Shown here: positions 37,226-45,045 of the stretch, piece after piece
How positions within the stretch are numbered: the stretch's first letter is position 1
Layout of the letters: every line of letters starts with the position of its first letter
Assembly (NCBI RefSeq): GCF_000378405.1
Contig: NZ_KB899638.1
Location: forward strand, 153,861 to 217,860
Direction of reading: 5' to 3'
From: Succinimonas amylolytica DSM 2873
Lineage (GTDB): Bacteria > Pseudomonadota > Gammaproteobacteria > Enterobacterales > Succinivibrionaceae
DNA length: 64,000 bases
Translations under genes and position numbers: made by a program
Notes under the pieces: generated by a model
Databases searched by the model: none
Told to the model about the DNA's origin: nothing
What the model saw: only the letters and a program-made list of their open reading frames with translations

Positions 37226-37260
37226 TTCTTTAGCAAATGATTTAATCGATAAACTACCGC

Positions 37261-37872
37261 TTACCTGTTCAGGAGTTTGGCGTAACAGTCCTGCATAAGC
37301 CTGCGGAGTTCGAGCATATAACGCTCCTCAATGTTCTGGGATTCCATGATCTTCATGAGAAGCAGGGTGTTGGCGTTATCCTGCTGTCTCCTGAGAAGGG
37401 GGTCTTCGTCCCGGGAAAGGGCGGGAGCGCCCTGCTTCAGGGACGGTTTCGGGGCAGCCGGATCCGCAGCAGAAGCCTCCTTCCCGGAAACTTCGGCATG
37501 TTCTTCCAGATTGAAATTCTCAGGCACAATGCTGGAAGGGATTCTCTTAAAGCCCTTCGGGACTCCGAGCTGCATGGTGTCGGGGGCTTCCAGCAGGGTT
37601 GCCAGAGGAACGCCGAGGCCGTCGGCAATCTTCCCCATGACCTCCAGCGACGGCGAAGCCTTCCCGGCCACAAGCTTTCCGAGATACGGGCGGGAGATAT
37701 TGGATCTGAGACAGAGCGTATTCAGGTTGATATTGTTATCTTCGATAAACTTTGAAAGCTTGTTGCAGAAATAATCGTTATAGCTGAAAAAAACAGGAAC
37801 CGTCCCGCCGGCCGCAGCTGCCGGCTTTTCCCCGGCGGCAGCGCTTTCCGGGAGATCATCGAGTTTGTCCAT
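37261..37872 (-). CDS. XRE-family regulator in the trbA position
   Basis: A 203-residue protein with a helix-turn-helix of the XRE/lambda-repressor type at about residues 35-90 (LNTLCLRSNISRPYLGKLVA, then a PSLEVMGKIADGLGVPLATL segment). A disordered alanine/proline linker and a helical end follow. GAGGTG precedes the ATG. It lies between the control region and trbB, as the repressor gene trbA does in RP4, so it probably controls the trb promoter; that role comes from position, not from tested homology. Confidence 0.8.
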   Translation of the reverse strand: MDKLDDLPESAAAGEKPAAAAGGTVPVFFSYNDYFCNKLSKFIEDNNINLNTLCLRSNISRPYLGKLVAGKASPSLEVMGKIADGLGVPLATLLEAPDTMQLGVPKGFKRIPSSIVPENFNLEEHAEVSGKEASAADPAAPKPSLKQGAPALSRDEDPLLRRQQDNANTLLLMKIMESQNIEERYMLELRRLMQDCYAKLLNR

Positions 37873-37915
37873 CGCATCACCTCAAGAAAAAATCATAAAT
37901 TTTTTGATAAAATTA

Positions 37916-37944
37916 TTGACAACGTCTGAAGCTCATTTTACCAT
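37916..37944 (+). promoter_or_regulatory. Candidate plus-strand promoter in the divergent control region
   Basis: TTGACA (37916-37921), 17 bp, then TACCAT. A TTGTCA box for the minus-strand regulator gene overlaps it, so the two directions may compete. Confidence 0.3.
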
Positions 37945-38519
37945 AAAAGCGTTCCCGATTGAGAAATCAGTCAGGAAATGCTCCATCCTAGTAAAAGCGT
38001 CAGCTTGGAATTATGTTGTTGTTCTCTGTCGCAGATGGGGTCGCAGTAATGAACGGGGAAGCGAATCTGCAACGTGTTATCCGCCTGTGAAGGGGGGGGT
38101 GCTTCCTGATAAGATACTGTGTGTAATAATTCGTAATGCTAGAGATTGCCTGCCCGGCTGACCGGCGCTTCGGTTCCCGCAGTTGAAGGGACGGAGCCTC
38201 AAAAGCTTGTATTGTGTCCATGTCACATGATCGCATAATGGATATATATTTTAGTCGTATCGAGTATACTTTTAACGTCTTTCAATCCTTTCAACATAAA
38301 CCTCTATCCTCAATTCTTCAATTTTTGAAACGGTGTGCAGGAGCTGGCTGAACAAGTCCTGCCGTAATGGATCTGGGTAAGGGGAGAGTTAATCCCCACG
38401 CCCTAAGGAGCTTCCGTGACTTTAACGTCAGAAGGAAGTCTGATCCGAAGAACCAGCTTTGTGACAAGTCTTTGTTGACAGCGAATTTTTTTGTTCTTTG
38501 CAAAATAACGGAGTTGTCA
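37945..38519. other. 575-bp non-coding control region
   Basis: No credible gene is seen. It contains a G8 tract (38092-38099), a GC-rich stretch around 38150-38200 and an AT-rich part at about 38235-38330. TTGACA occurs at 38475-38480, 40 bp before the next gene, without a good -10 box. This is a reasonable place to look for a replication origin or regulator sites, but no iterons were recognised. Confidence 0.3.
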
Positions 38520-38927
38520 ATGACTGATTTTGAGCGTTATCTGGGCGAAATGGAAAAGCTATACTGGCCGCCTCGTCTAACAAGAAGTGTGTCTAGTGAA
38601 GATTATGATATTATTCGTACCTATTTTTTTGGCAGGCTAGGCAGAAATTGCGAGGCTAATATCCTCATCAATGCTTGTCAGCATTTGTTTGATAGGAATC
38701 CTGAGGTAGTGCCAGGAGTATTTTCTCTTCCTCTTTCTGCCGTTAAAAAACATAACCTTAGTTCAAGAGAGTGCAGTGTTATTGTGCATTATCTCTATCA
38801 AGAGTACGGCCTTGATTCTCCTTTTTTCTACCAGAGATTGGACAATGCCGTGTTTTTTGAAGGGCATGCTCCAGATGAAGGATTTCTGTACATTCCCAGT
38901 TTGAATGTATCAATTCTTAAAGCATAA
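38520..38927 (+). CDS. Hypothetical protein in the control region
   Basis: A 135-residue protein starting at the ATG at 38520, which has GGAG 7 nt upstream; the reading frame extends further left but that part looks non-coding. It is mostly helical, with no membrane segment, signal or recognised motif (SSRECSVIVHYLYQEYGLDS is its most distinctive part). It precedes the KorB-like gene and may be a regulator of the element; the family is not recognised. Confidence 0.6.
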   Translation: MTDFERYLGEMEKLYWPPRLTRSVSSEDYDIIRTYFFGRLGRNCEANILINACQHLFDRNPEVVPGVFSLPLSAVKKHNLSSRECSVIVHYLYQEYGLDSPFFYQRLDNAVFFEGHAPDEGFLYIPSLNVSILKA

Positions 38928-38968
38928 ATTACTTTAACTTTGCAAATCTTGATAAAGTTATGCATATG

Positions 38969-39007
38969 TGCTACTCTGTTACATCATAAGTATGTAATGG
39001 GGTAGCA
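38969..39007 (+). promoter_or_regulatory. Symmetrical operator over the promoter of the KorB-like operon
   Basis: A 39-bp palindrome with two nested arm pairs: TGCTAC-4-TTACAT-7-ATGTAA-4-GTAGCA, all spacings symmetrical. Its left end overlaps a promoter-like TTGATA (38949-38954), 17 bp, TACTCT, and its right end touches the ATG at 39009. This fits autorepression or a centromere-like site. Confidence 0.55.
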
Positions 39008-39008
39008 T

Positions 39009-39854
39009 ATGAACGTTATCGAAATTCCATTGAGTGAAATACAGGAGGATGAGAATCAGCCTCGCAGTGCCAGCAATGAAGGTTTTAGCTCTCAGTCTCT
39101 TGCAGAGCTGGCAGATTCTATTCGCCAGGTAGGAGTTAAATCGCCTATTTCAGTCCGGGAAGTATCCGGTAAGCCATATAAGTATGTTATCAATTTTGGG
39201 GCACGGCGGTTTCGGGCAGCAAGAATAGCTTGTCTGACAACAATTCCTGCGTACATAGATAATGAGCAGGGTTCTATTGCACAGCTTCTGGAAAACATTC
39301 AGCGTCAGAATCTTACTTGTCTTGAGATGGCAAATGTTGTTCGGCGTCTAAAGGATGGCGGCCTCACAGATTCTGAAGTTGCCAAAAAGCTATCTATGTC
39401 ATCGGGAGCTGTTTCTAATTTATTACAAGTCCTAGAGATGCCGCCGATAATCCGTTCTGCTTATGATCTGAAACTGGTCTCGAATCATAATGCCCATGTA
39501 GTGGCACTTTTGGTCGGGCTGCACAGGAATTACGGCAAGTATTTTGAGGATTGGTTTGAACAGGCTCTCCAGCAGGGCAAGGTTGACTACTCTGTGGTTC
39601 AGACTGGACGTAAATATCTTCAGACTGTTGCACGTAAAGATAACAATGCTCAAAAACGTAAGGAGCAACGTATAACATCGGCCTCAGTTTCAGACGACCT
39701 TCAGAATAATAATAGCTCATCATCAATGAATAAGCCTAAAACTGTCGTAAATCGCCAAGGTGTTGCCGGTACAGTATTAGCGTATCAGGTACGTACAAGT
39801 TCTGGCGATATTGTTGTGTGGGATATAGATAGTGTGCAAGGAGGACAAGTATGA
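39009..39854 (+). CDS. KorB/ParB-like DNA-binding protein
   Basis: A 281-residue ParB-superfamily protein. The N-terminal ParB/Srx domain (IPLSEIQEDENQPR, FGARRFRAA, ENIQRQNLT) is followed by a helix-turn-helix (DSEVAKKLSMSSGAVSNLL). A linker leads to a short beta-rich end (GVAGTVLAYQVRTSSGDIVV) that resembles the SH3-like dimerisation domain of KorB of IncP plasmids. KorB is both a global repressor and the partition ParB. No IncC/ParA partner lies next to it; the only ParA-like gene here is traL. The operator at 38969-39007 suggests autoregulation. Confidence 0.85.
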   Translation: MNVIEIPLSEIQEDENQPRSASNEGFSSQSLAELADSIRQVGVKSPISVREVSGKPYKYVINFGARRFRAARIACLTTIPAYIDNEQGSIAQLLENIQRQNLTCLEMANVVRRLKDGGLTDSEVAKKLSMSSGAVSNLLQVLEMPPIIRSAYDLKLVSNHNAHVVALLVGLHRNYGKYFEDWFEQALQQGKVDYSVVQTGRKYLQTVARKDNNAQKRKEQRITSASVSDDLQNNNSSSSMNKPKTVVNRQGVAGTVLAYQVRTSSGDIVVWDIDSVQGGQV

Positions 39855-40132
39855 AGCCTGAACGCCGGGAACTTGTGGAACGTGAAAGAGCTTTGCATTC
39901 GGAGTTATTTGCACGGAAACTGATATTTTTGCGTACCCAGGCTCATCTGGACGGTGCGGAAATAGCCAGACTATTGGGCGTAACCAGAGCAACATATGCA
40001 ACGTGGGAGAATGCTCAGCGTGTACCGTCCTTAATGCATATTTACAAACTGTTTAAATACCCGCAGTTTCGTGGTTACTTGGAATCTTTTTTTGATGAAG
40101 ATAACGAGTATGGATTAGTTAACCCTTCATAA
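39851..40132 (+). CDS. Small XRE-type regulator
   Basis: A 93-residue helix-turn-helix protein (AEIARLLGVTRATYATWENA). Its ATG overlaps the end of the KorB-like gene and has GGAGG upstream, so the two are translated as a pair. It probably acts as a second regulator of the control region, comparable in position to small Kor repressors. It overlaps the convergent traM by 14 bp. Confidence 0.82.
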   Translation: MKPERRELVERERALHSELFARKLIFLRTQAHLDGAEIARLLGVTRATYATWENAQRVPSLMHIYKLFKYPQFRGYLESFFDEDNEYGLVNPS

Positions 40133-40616
40133 TTATGTATAGTATTCCAATAGCAAACTGAAACATTTCAAGCACCAGCAGTATATAAAGTAATGTGCTG
40201 TTGTTTTTAAATTTTATCTCGCTTTTAAGATCTTTTCTTATCTGAATCAAGCTATACTGATTCAGATATTCAACGGCAGATTTTACCAGGCTGTTTGCAG
40301 TTACTTCAGCATCTTTACGTAAAATCTGCTGTTCCTGTTTTATCTCTTCTACAAACGTTTCTTTAATTTTATCTAACTCATTTTCAAAGTCATTGCTGGC
40401 AGCCATTAGGTTCTTATTTATTGTATCTTCAAACAATGCAATATTGTTCTGTATGGTTGTATCGTGAGCATTTTTGATTTCTTCCTGTAATTTACCTGAC
40501 AGGTAATTCCATATAGTTACCTGTACCAGTACAGGATCTGTTTTATCAATCAAAACACCATTTTCAATTGCAATTTTACCTAACAGATCATCAAGTTCTT
40601 TATTATCAAAAGCCAT
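40119..40616 (-). CDS. traM: TraM-like conjugal transfer protein
   Basis: A 165-residue protein with a long coiled coil (about 45-110) and a C-terminal membrane segment (LLYILLVLEMFQFAIGILYI). The N-terminal IAIENGVLIDKTDPVLVQVT is typical of TraM of IncP plasmids, and the order traK-traL-traM away from oriT is that of RP4. The exact role of TraM in this family is not established. Confidence 0.72.
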   Translation of the reverse strand: MAFDNKELDDLLGKIAIENGVLIDKTDPVLVQVTIWNYLSGKLQEEIKNAHDTTIQNNIALFEDTINKNLMAASNDFENELDKIKETFVEEIKQEQQILRKDAEVTANSLVKSAVEYLNQYSLIQIRKDLKSEIKFKNNSTLLYILLVLEMFQFAIGILYIIMKG

Positions 40617-40640
40617 ATCACCAATCTATCCATATCATAT

Positions 40641-40666
40641 AAAAACCGGGAAAATACTATTCCCGG
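40641..40666 (-). terminator. Terminator or attenuator between traL and traM
   Basis: On the minus strand CCGGGAA pairs with TTCCCGG around a 7-nt loop and is followed by TTTTT. It should reduce traM expression relative to traK and traL. Confidence 0.7.
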
Positions 40667-40683
40667 CATAATCTTGTATTAAA

Positions 40684-41412
40684 TTAAACACCCTGTGTAG
40701 CTATTGATATAGCTTCAAAAAATTTCTTTTTTGCTTGGATAATCCTCTGTCTTTTCATGATATGATTATCTTTATTATTGATATATTCATCAAACAATTT
40801 ACGCTCTGACATCATTTGCTGAATATCTTTATTAAACATATCTGAAAAAGATGGCAATTGTATTATCTGCCAAATTTTGTCTAAATTATCATTATACACT
40901 TTTGATGTTTTGAAATCATCAAGAGTTAATTTCCCGTTAATTGGATTAACCCAAACAATTGTTTTAAATGTATCTGTGTGTAATGACTGAAGGAGAACAT
41001 TTAATGATGTGCAAGTATCATAATATGCTTGACCTCCAGAGATGATTGAATGCACTACAATTTCATGATCAAGATCTTTAAGCAATTCAAAAACATTAGT
41101 GCTCTTTATATAGTTAATCAAAGGAATAAAATCAGAACTTCCATTATCGATTACCACATCAGAACAATCATTGTGTTCTTCAATATAATCTAATATTTTA
41201 TCAAAATTTTCTGATTCAATTTCTCCATCCCTATTGCAGATATTGCAAGATACTACATCAATACCGTGGAATTGATGATAGGTATCGTTAACAGGATCAG
41301 TGTCAATACCAAATATTGATTTACCTGTTGCCTTAAGATATTGTGAATAAATAACAGAGATAAAAGATTTTCCTACTCCTCCTTTACCCTGCATTAAAAT
41401 ATGAATACGCAT
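40684..41412 (-). CDS. traL: TraL-like ParA-family ATPase
   Basis: A 242-residue P-loop protein with the deviant Walker A motif QGKGGVGKS at residues 8-16 and a DTDPVN motif near 38. It belongs to the TraL branch of the ParA/MinD superfamily found in the traK-traL-traM operon of IncP plasmids. AAGGAG precedes the ATG. It could help position the transfer apparatus, or stand in for the missing ParA; both are inferences. Confidence 0.85.
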   Translation of the reverse strand: MRIHILMQGKGGVGKSFISVIYSQYLKATGKSIFGIDTDPVNDTYHQFHGIDVVSCNICNRDGEIESENFDKILDYIEEHNDCSDVVIDNGSSDFIPLINYIKSTNVFELLKDLDHEIVVHSIISGGQAYYDTCTSLNVLLQSLHTDTFKTIVWVNPINGKLTLDDFKTSKVYNDNLDKIWQIIQLPSFSDMFNKDIQQMMSERKLFDEYINNKDNHIMKRQRIIQAKKKFFEAISIATQGV

Positions 41413-41442
41413 GATTTTCTCCTTAAAATAGTATTCAATAAG

Positions 41443-41889
41443 TTAATCTCTTCTGTCAAACAATCTTTTTTGTTCTGCTCTTATTTCATCTAGATCTTCT
41501 TCAGATAAACCATCGGTGATGCTAGTTACTGGTTTATCATCATCTATACGTCTTATTGTTTGACGTTTTTCTTCCCTACGTTTTTTTACTTCTGGTAACT
41601 CAGATTCATATGCAGTTTCTTTATGAGTTGCTGATTTAGTATTCTCTGTAACTGTCGATATAACCTCCGGTCTTTCTTCATTTATTTCATAGAACTTTCT
41701 TATAAAGTATCCATAATGGCAATTAATAAGATTTTCACCTAGTAGGAATTCATGTATTTGTTTTAACGAATTACCTTCACTTAGAAGTCTCTGTATCAGC
41801 TCCAAATTTTGCATAATTTGCGGTTTGACAAACTTCCGCTTCTTTTTAGCTTTTTGGAGTTCATAGAACTTGTTTACTTTGCTATCCAT
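41443..41889 (-). CDS. traK: TraK-like oriT-binding protein
   Basis: A 148-residue basic protein. The N-terminal half (KAKKKRKFVKPQIMQN and QIHEFLLGENLINCHYGYFI) matches the TraK pattern; TraK of RP4 binds a curved AT-rich segment beside nic and shapes the relaxosome. The gene reads away from oriT, and the repeat-rich segment expected for its binding lies directly upstream (41981-42160). GGAGGT precedes the ATG. Confidence 0.82.
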   Translation of the reverse strand: MDSKVNKFYELQKAKKKRKFVKPQIMQNLELIQRLLSEGNSLKQIHEFLLGENLINCHYGYFIRKFYEINEERPEVISTVTENTKSATHKETAYESELPEVKKRREEKRQTIRRIDDDKPVTSITDGLSEEDLDEIRAEQKRLFDRRD

Positions 41890-41980
41890 TAAGCACCTCC
41901 AAAAGATGTGTTAAGTCTAATCACCACTAGTTCGTATGTAATCAGCTAAATTTGTAATATGTGAATTTAATCACACGTTA

Positions 41981-42160
41981 TGTAACTTTTTGTAACTTAA
42001 CTGATATTTTAGGTAATTTTTGTGTTCTATAAGTATCATTAGTGGTAACTTTTCTGCAATTCTTGACATGATTTAGCAACTTTTCTAACAATTTTAGTAA
42101 CTTTAGTGATACTGTTTTGTCGTAAATAGTAATATTTAGTAACTTCTGTGCAACTATTAC
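41981..42160. repeat. AT-rich repeats beside oriT (putative TraK-binding region)
   Basis: Variants of GTAACTTTT or GCAACTTTT recur at least seven times in one orientation, near 41982, 41992, 42053, 42076, 42097, 42139 and 42150, in a strongly AT-rich segment between traK and nic. RP4 TraK binds an intrinsically bent region in the same place. Confidence 0.6.
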
Positions 42161-42189
42161 AGAATATGTAACACATATGTCACGAAATA

Positions 42190-42198
42190 TGCTATAAT
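42190..42198 (+). promoter_or_regulatory. Extended -10 promoter of traJ-traI
   Basis: TG-C-TATAAT forms an extended -10 box about 125 bp upstream of traJ, with only a weak -35 box. Transcription would start inside oriT, as at PtraJ of RP4. Confidence 0.5.
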
Positions 42199-42212
42199 TG
42201 TTGCAGTAATTT

Positions 42213-42318
42213 TTCATGGCAAGATAGGCCATACGGTACCGTGGCAGTACCGCCTTGGCGTGCCTTATTCGCACCGATAGTGCTCAACGTCAATCTTGTT
42301 CTGCGAAGCTGGAGGTAG
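42213..42318 (+). other. oriT: Origin of transfer (oriT), IncP/RP4-like
   Basis: CAAGATAGG (42220-42228) corresponds to the RP4 nic region; on the minus strand it reads CTATCTTG followed by CC, placing nic between 42219 and 42220. The inverted repeat CGGTAC-7-GTACCG (42234-42252) sits where TraJ binds. Further on, CCTTATTCGCACC, GTGCTCAACG and TCTGCGAAGCTGG are near matches to RP4 oriT as I recall it. The flanking divergent traK and traJ genes agree. Confidence 0.88.
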
Positions 42319-42320
42319 AG

Positions 42321-42665
42321 ATGTCAGAAGAAGACGGCAAAATGACCTTTGTAAAGGTGTTCGTCACCAATGACGAAAAAGAGGATCTGAAAGAACGTGC
42401 CAGGAACGCACACTGCTCTTTGTCCTCCTACTGCCGTCATATGGCCACCTTCAAAAGGCCAGGACTGGATGATACAGAGACAGTTAAAGCGATTCTTGCT
42501 GCCAGCGGAAACATTGGGAAGCTGACTGGAATGTTGAAAATTTATCTTAGAGAACCAAAGCAAGATATTTTCAAGAAAGATGAGATCAAAAAACTCATTC
42601 TTTCCCTGCAAGAAGATCGTGATTTTTTAAAAGACACAGCAAAATCAATGTTACGAAGAGGATAG
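42321..42665 (+). CDS. traJ: TraJ-like relaxosome protein
   Basis: A 114-residue protein starting at the ATG at 42321 with GGAGG 5 nt upstream. The N-terminal ribbon-helix-helix segment (FVKVFVTNDEKEDLKERA) and a C-terminal MobC-like helical part are as in TraJ of RP4, which binds the repeat next to nic and recruits the TraI relaxase. It is the first gene right of oriT. Confidence 0.85.
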   Translation: MSEEDGKMTFVKVFVTNDEKEDLKERARNAHCSLSSYCRHMATFKRPGLDDTETVKAILAASGNIGKLTGMLKIYLREPKQDIFKKDEIKKLILSLQEDRDFLKDTAKSMLRRG

Positions 42666-42669
42666 ATCA

Positions 42670-43203
42670 ATGAGATATAAATACAAATGTATTGAGGATT
42701 TTGTGTTAAAACCCCAGATTGATTCTTCTCTGGATGTATTTGATATTTTCAGTATTCAAAAATCAAGGATGCTGAATAATTGGAACAGGGTTAGATTTCT
42801 CAAATTACGTAATGATTTTGACGGTAAAAAACATCTTCATCATGTACTAGTTGCTGATAAGGATTCTGATTTATCAATTTTACCATGGACACTTAACGAT
42901 CTTTATCATTATGACTATTCATTAATGCTTAATGCAGAATCTAAATTAGCCGATTTTACTACTTGGCTTTATTCAATAATTGAACATGACAGCACTGAAA
43001 TTCTGTATTGGCTTAATGGGTTTTATTCATCACCAGATGGTGTGACTTTATCAGTGAACTGCAAGAATGTTAGTTTTTGTGTAACAAGGCATTTTTCAGA
43101 TAATCATTACAGCCTCTTTTATACAGGAAGAGAAAATTGGGAAACGCACACCAAAACTCTTCCTTCACTTAAGAAAGAAATTCAGAAACTCAATTTAGTT
43201 TAA
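42670..43203 (+). CDS. Hypothetical protein at the traX position, between traJ and traI
   Basis: A 177-residue soluble protein, rich in aromatic residues, with no signal, membrane segment or recognised motif. It lies 4 bp after traJ and its TAA overlaps the traI ATG (TAATG), so it is translated with the relaxase genes. RP4 has a small orf, traX, at this place; I see no evidence that the two are homologous. Confidence 0.75.
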   Translation: MRYKYKCIEDFVLKPQIDSSLDVFDIFSIQKSRMLNNWNRVRFLKLRNDFDGKKHLHHVLVADKDSDLSILPWTLNDLYHYDYSLMLNAESKLADFTTWLYSIIEHDSTEILYWLNGFYSSPDGVTLSVNCKNVSFCVTRHFSDNHYSLFYTGRENWETHTKTLPSLKKEIQKLNLV

Positions 43204-44870
43204 TGATAGTAAAGAAAATTGAACCGAAAGAGGGAGTTAAGCCCTCTTTTGCTGGACTTGCAAATTACATTACCGATGAACAGGGCAAGGATAATCGTGT
43301 CGGTAATGTTGTTATCCATAATTGTGTTGATAATGATGATTTTGATATTGCACTCATCGATATAGACAGAGTACAGAAGAAGAATATCGATCCAAGAGTT
43401 AAAAATAAGACTTTGCATTTACTGCTGTCTTTTGACAAAGAGGACAGAACACCAACTAACGAAGAACGTGAACAAATTGAATCACGATTTTTGAAAGCAC
43501 TGGGTTATGAGGGATGTCAGTATATTTCTGTGGCTCATCATGACACAGATAATTATCACATACATCTTGCCATTAATAGGGTTGATCCTTTCACTTATCG
43601 GATGCACAAAGAAGTAATAGGTGATGAGAAAATAATGGCAAATATCGCTGTTGAAATTGAGAATGAATTTAATCTTAAACAGACTAATCACGAACCAGAG
43701 AAAAATAAATCTCAGAATCGTGTTGATGATATGGAATCATTTACTGGCATAGAAAGTTTTGTCAGTTATATCAGAGACAGAAAAATTGTTATTGACAGAT
43801 CTGAATCCTGGAATGAGCTTCATAACAACCTGAACAAGATAGGAGTAGGGATTAAAAAGAAAGGAAACGGCCTAATATTTTTCTCCCTTGACGGAAAACA
43901 TAACTGCAAAGCATCTACTGTAAATCGTTCTTACAGTTTGAAAAATCTTGAATCTCGTCTTGGTGCTTTTTATGAAACCGGATTGAACGATGCCAATTCG
44001 AGGACAATAGTTAATTACCGGCAGAAGCCATTAGTTAAATCAAATACGGCAAATATTCTGTACGTTGAATACATTCAGGAACGCAAGGAAAAGAAAAAAG
44101 CCTATCAGGAAGTCAGCAAGAACTTAGATGATTTATATCACGGCAATGATCTTACTTATCAGCTTTTGAAATTGTCAGGTGATGATCCAGAAACCATAGA
44201 ATTCGTGATGCAATATTTGAAACTCATGAACTCATTAACGATAGCAGGGGAAAAGGCCAGAAAAAAGAAAATAAAAAATTCTTCCTCAATGTCATACCGT
44301 GATTTCCTCAAACGTAAATCGTATGAAGGGGACTCCAGGGCACAGCAGGTATTGGAACAATCAAAAACGGTTAAGGACATTATTCCTGTCCCGTATTTTG
44401 AACTAAACAAGGTGCTGAAATTTGGCATAGTGGATTCCGTTTCCGGTAGCGGAGTAAAGAGCATTATTTACAAAGATTTTTGTTACAGGGTTAACTCTCA
44501 GAACTATTTAATAGCAAAAACCAGAATACACGGCATTAAGGATGGGCAGATAAAGCAACATGGAATCACAATCAACCAAAGAGCCCTCGCAAGAGCTCAG
44601 TCAGCTTTCAAGAACATTCTCCAGCAATGTGCTGACAGAGCTGTCCCTGTCGGGGCAATCATTACAAACATTAGAGAACTGTGCCTGCACGGAATGCAAA
44701 AACGCAATGTGGCAGATGCTGCCGAGACGGCATCTCAGGTGCTACTGCAACCGGATGTATCAAATAACATTCGACAGTACGGACAAGAGCCTGATGATCG
44801 AGCTGTGCGACGGAATGACACTGGACTTGCAGATAGTCCCGACACACGAAAACGGGGATGGAGAAAGTAA
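43203..44870 (+). CDS. traI: TraI relaxase (MOBP family)
   Basis: A 555-residue relaxase that nicks oriT and pilots the strand into the recipient. Motif I has Y22 in the context FAGLANYITDEQGK, the same position as the catalytic tyrosine of RP4 TraI; motif III is HHDTDNYHIHLAINRV, the metal-binding histidines. The C-terminal half has further conserved transfer-linked segments (YRDFLKRKSYEGDSRAQQVL). The start overlaps the upstream stop codon. The 3' end is overlapped for about 310 bp by the traH-like gene in another frame. It is shorter than RP4 TraI. Confidence 0.95.
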   Translation: MIVKKIEPKEGVKPSFAGLANYITDEQGKDNRVGNVVIHNCVDNDDFDIALIDIDRVQKKNIDPRVKNKTLHLLLSFDKEDRTPTNEEREQIESRFLKALGYEGCQYISVAHHDTDNYHIHLAINRVDPFTYRMHKEVIGDEKIMANIAVEIENEFNLKQTNHEPEKNKSQNRVDDMESFTGIESFVSYIRDRKIVIDRSESWNELHNNLNKIGVGIKKKGNGLIFFSLDGKHNCKASTVNRSYSLKNLESRLGAFYETGLNDANSRTIVNYRQKPLVKSNTANILYVEYIQERKEKKKAYQEVSKNLDDLYHGNDLTYQLLKLSGDDPETIEFVMQYLKLMNSLTIAGEKARKKKIKNSSSMSYRDFLKRKSYEGDSRAQQVLEQSKTVKDIIPVPYFELNKVLKFGIVDSVSGSGVKSIIYKDFCYRVNSQNYLIAKTRIHGIKDGQIKQHGITINQRALARAQSAFKNILQQCADRAVPVGAIITNIRELCLHGMQKRNVADAAETASQVLLQPDVSNNIRQYGQEPDDRAVRRNDTGLADSPDTRKRGWRK

Positions 44871-45045
44871 AGCCCTTACCGAAGAGCTTATGCCGGATGA
44901 ACTTCTTACTGAAGAATCTGCTGATGCTTCCTCTGAAACAGAAACCGTAACGGAGGAGGAAACCCGGGAGACGGAGCAAGAAAGCTCTGAAAATGCAGCA
45001 GAAGAACAGGATTTTTTTGAAAGCGACGAAATGGTGATCGAATAA
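44560..45045 (+). CDS. traH: TraH-like acidic protein overlapping the end of traI
   Basis: A 161-residue protein whose first two thirds overlap traI in a different frame. The N-terminal part has a cysteine cluster (CACTEC, then LRCYCNRMY) that may bind zinc, and the C-terminal part is strongly acidic. In RP4, traH lies within traI in another frame and encodes an acidic protein that stabilises the relaxosome. Here the gene extends past the traI stop, filling the space to traG, and ends in a TAATG overlap with the traG start, which supports it as real. The exact start codon is uncertain. Confidence 0.72.
   Translation: MESQSTKEPSQELSQLSRTFSSNVLTELSLSGQSLQTLENCACTECKNAMWQMLPRRHLRCYCNRMYQITFDSTDKSLMIELCDGMTLDLQIVPTHENGDGESKALTEELMPDELLTEESADASSETETVTEEETRETEQESSENAAEEQDFFESDEMVIE

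Noticed and set aside
38092..38099. G8 tract as a phase-variable gene switch
   Set aside because: No credible reading frame or promoter spans it, so there is nothing for it to switch that can be seen.
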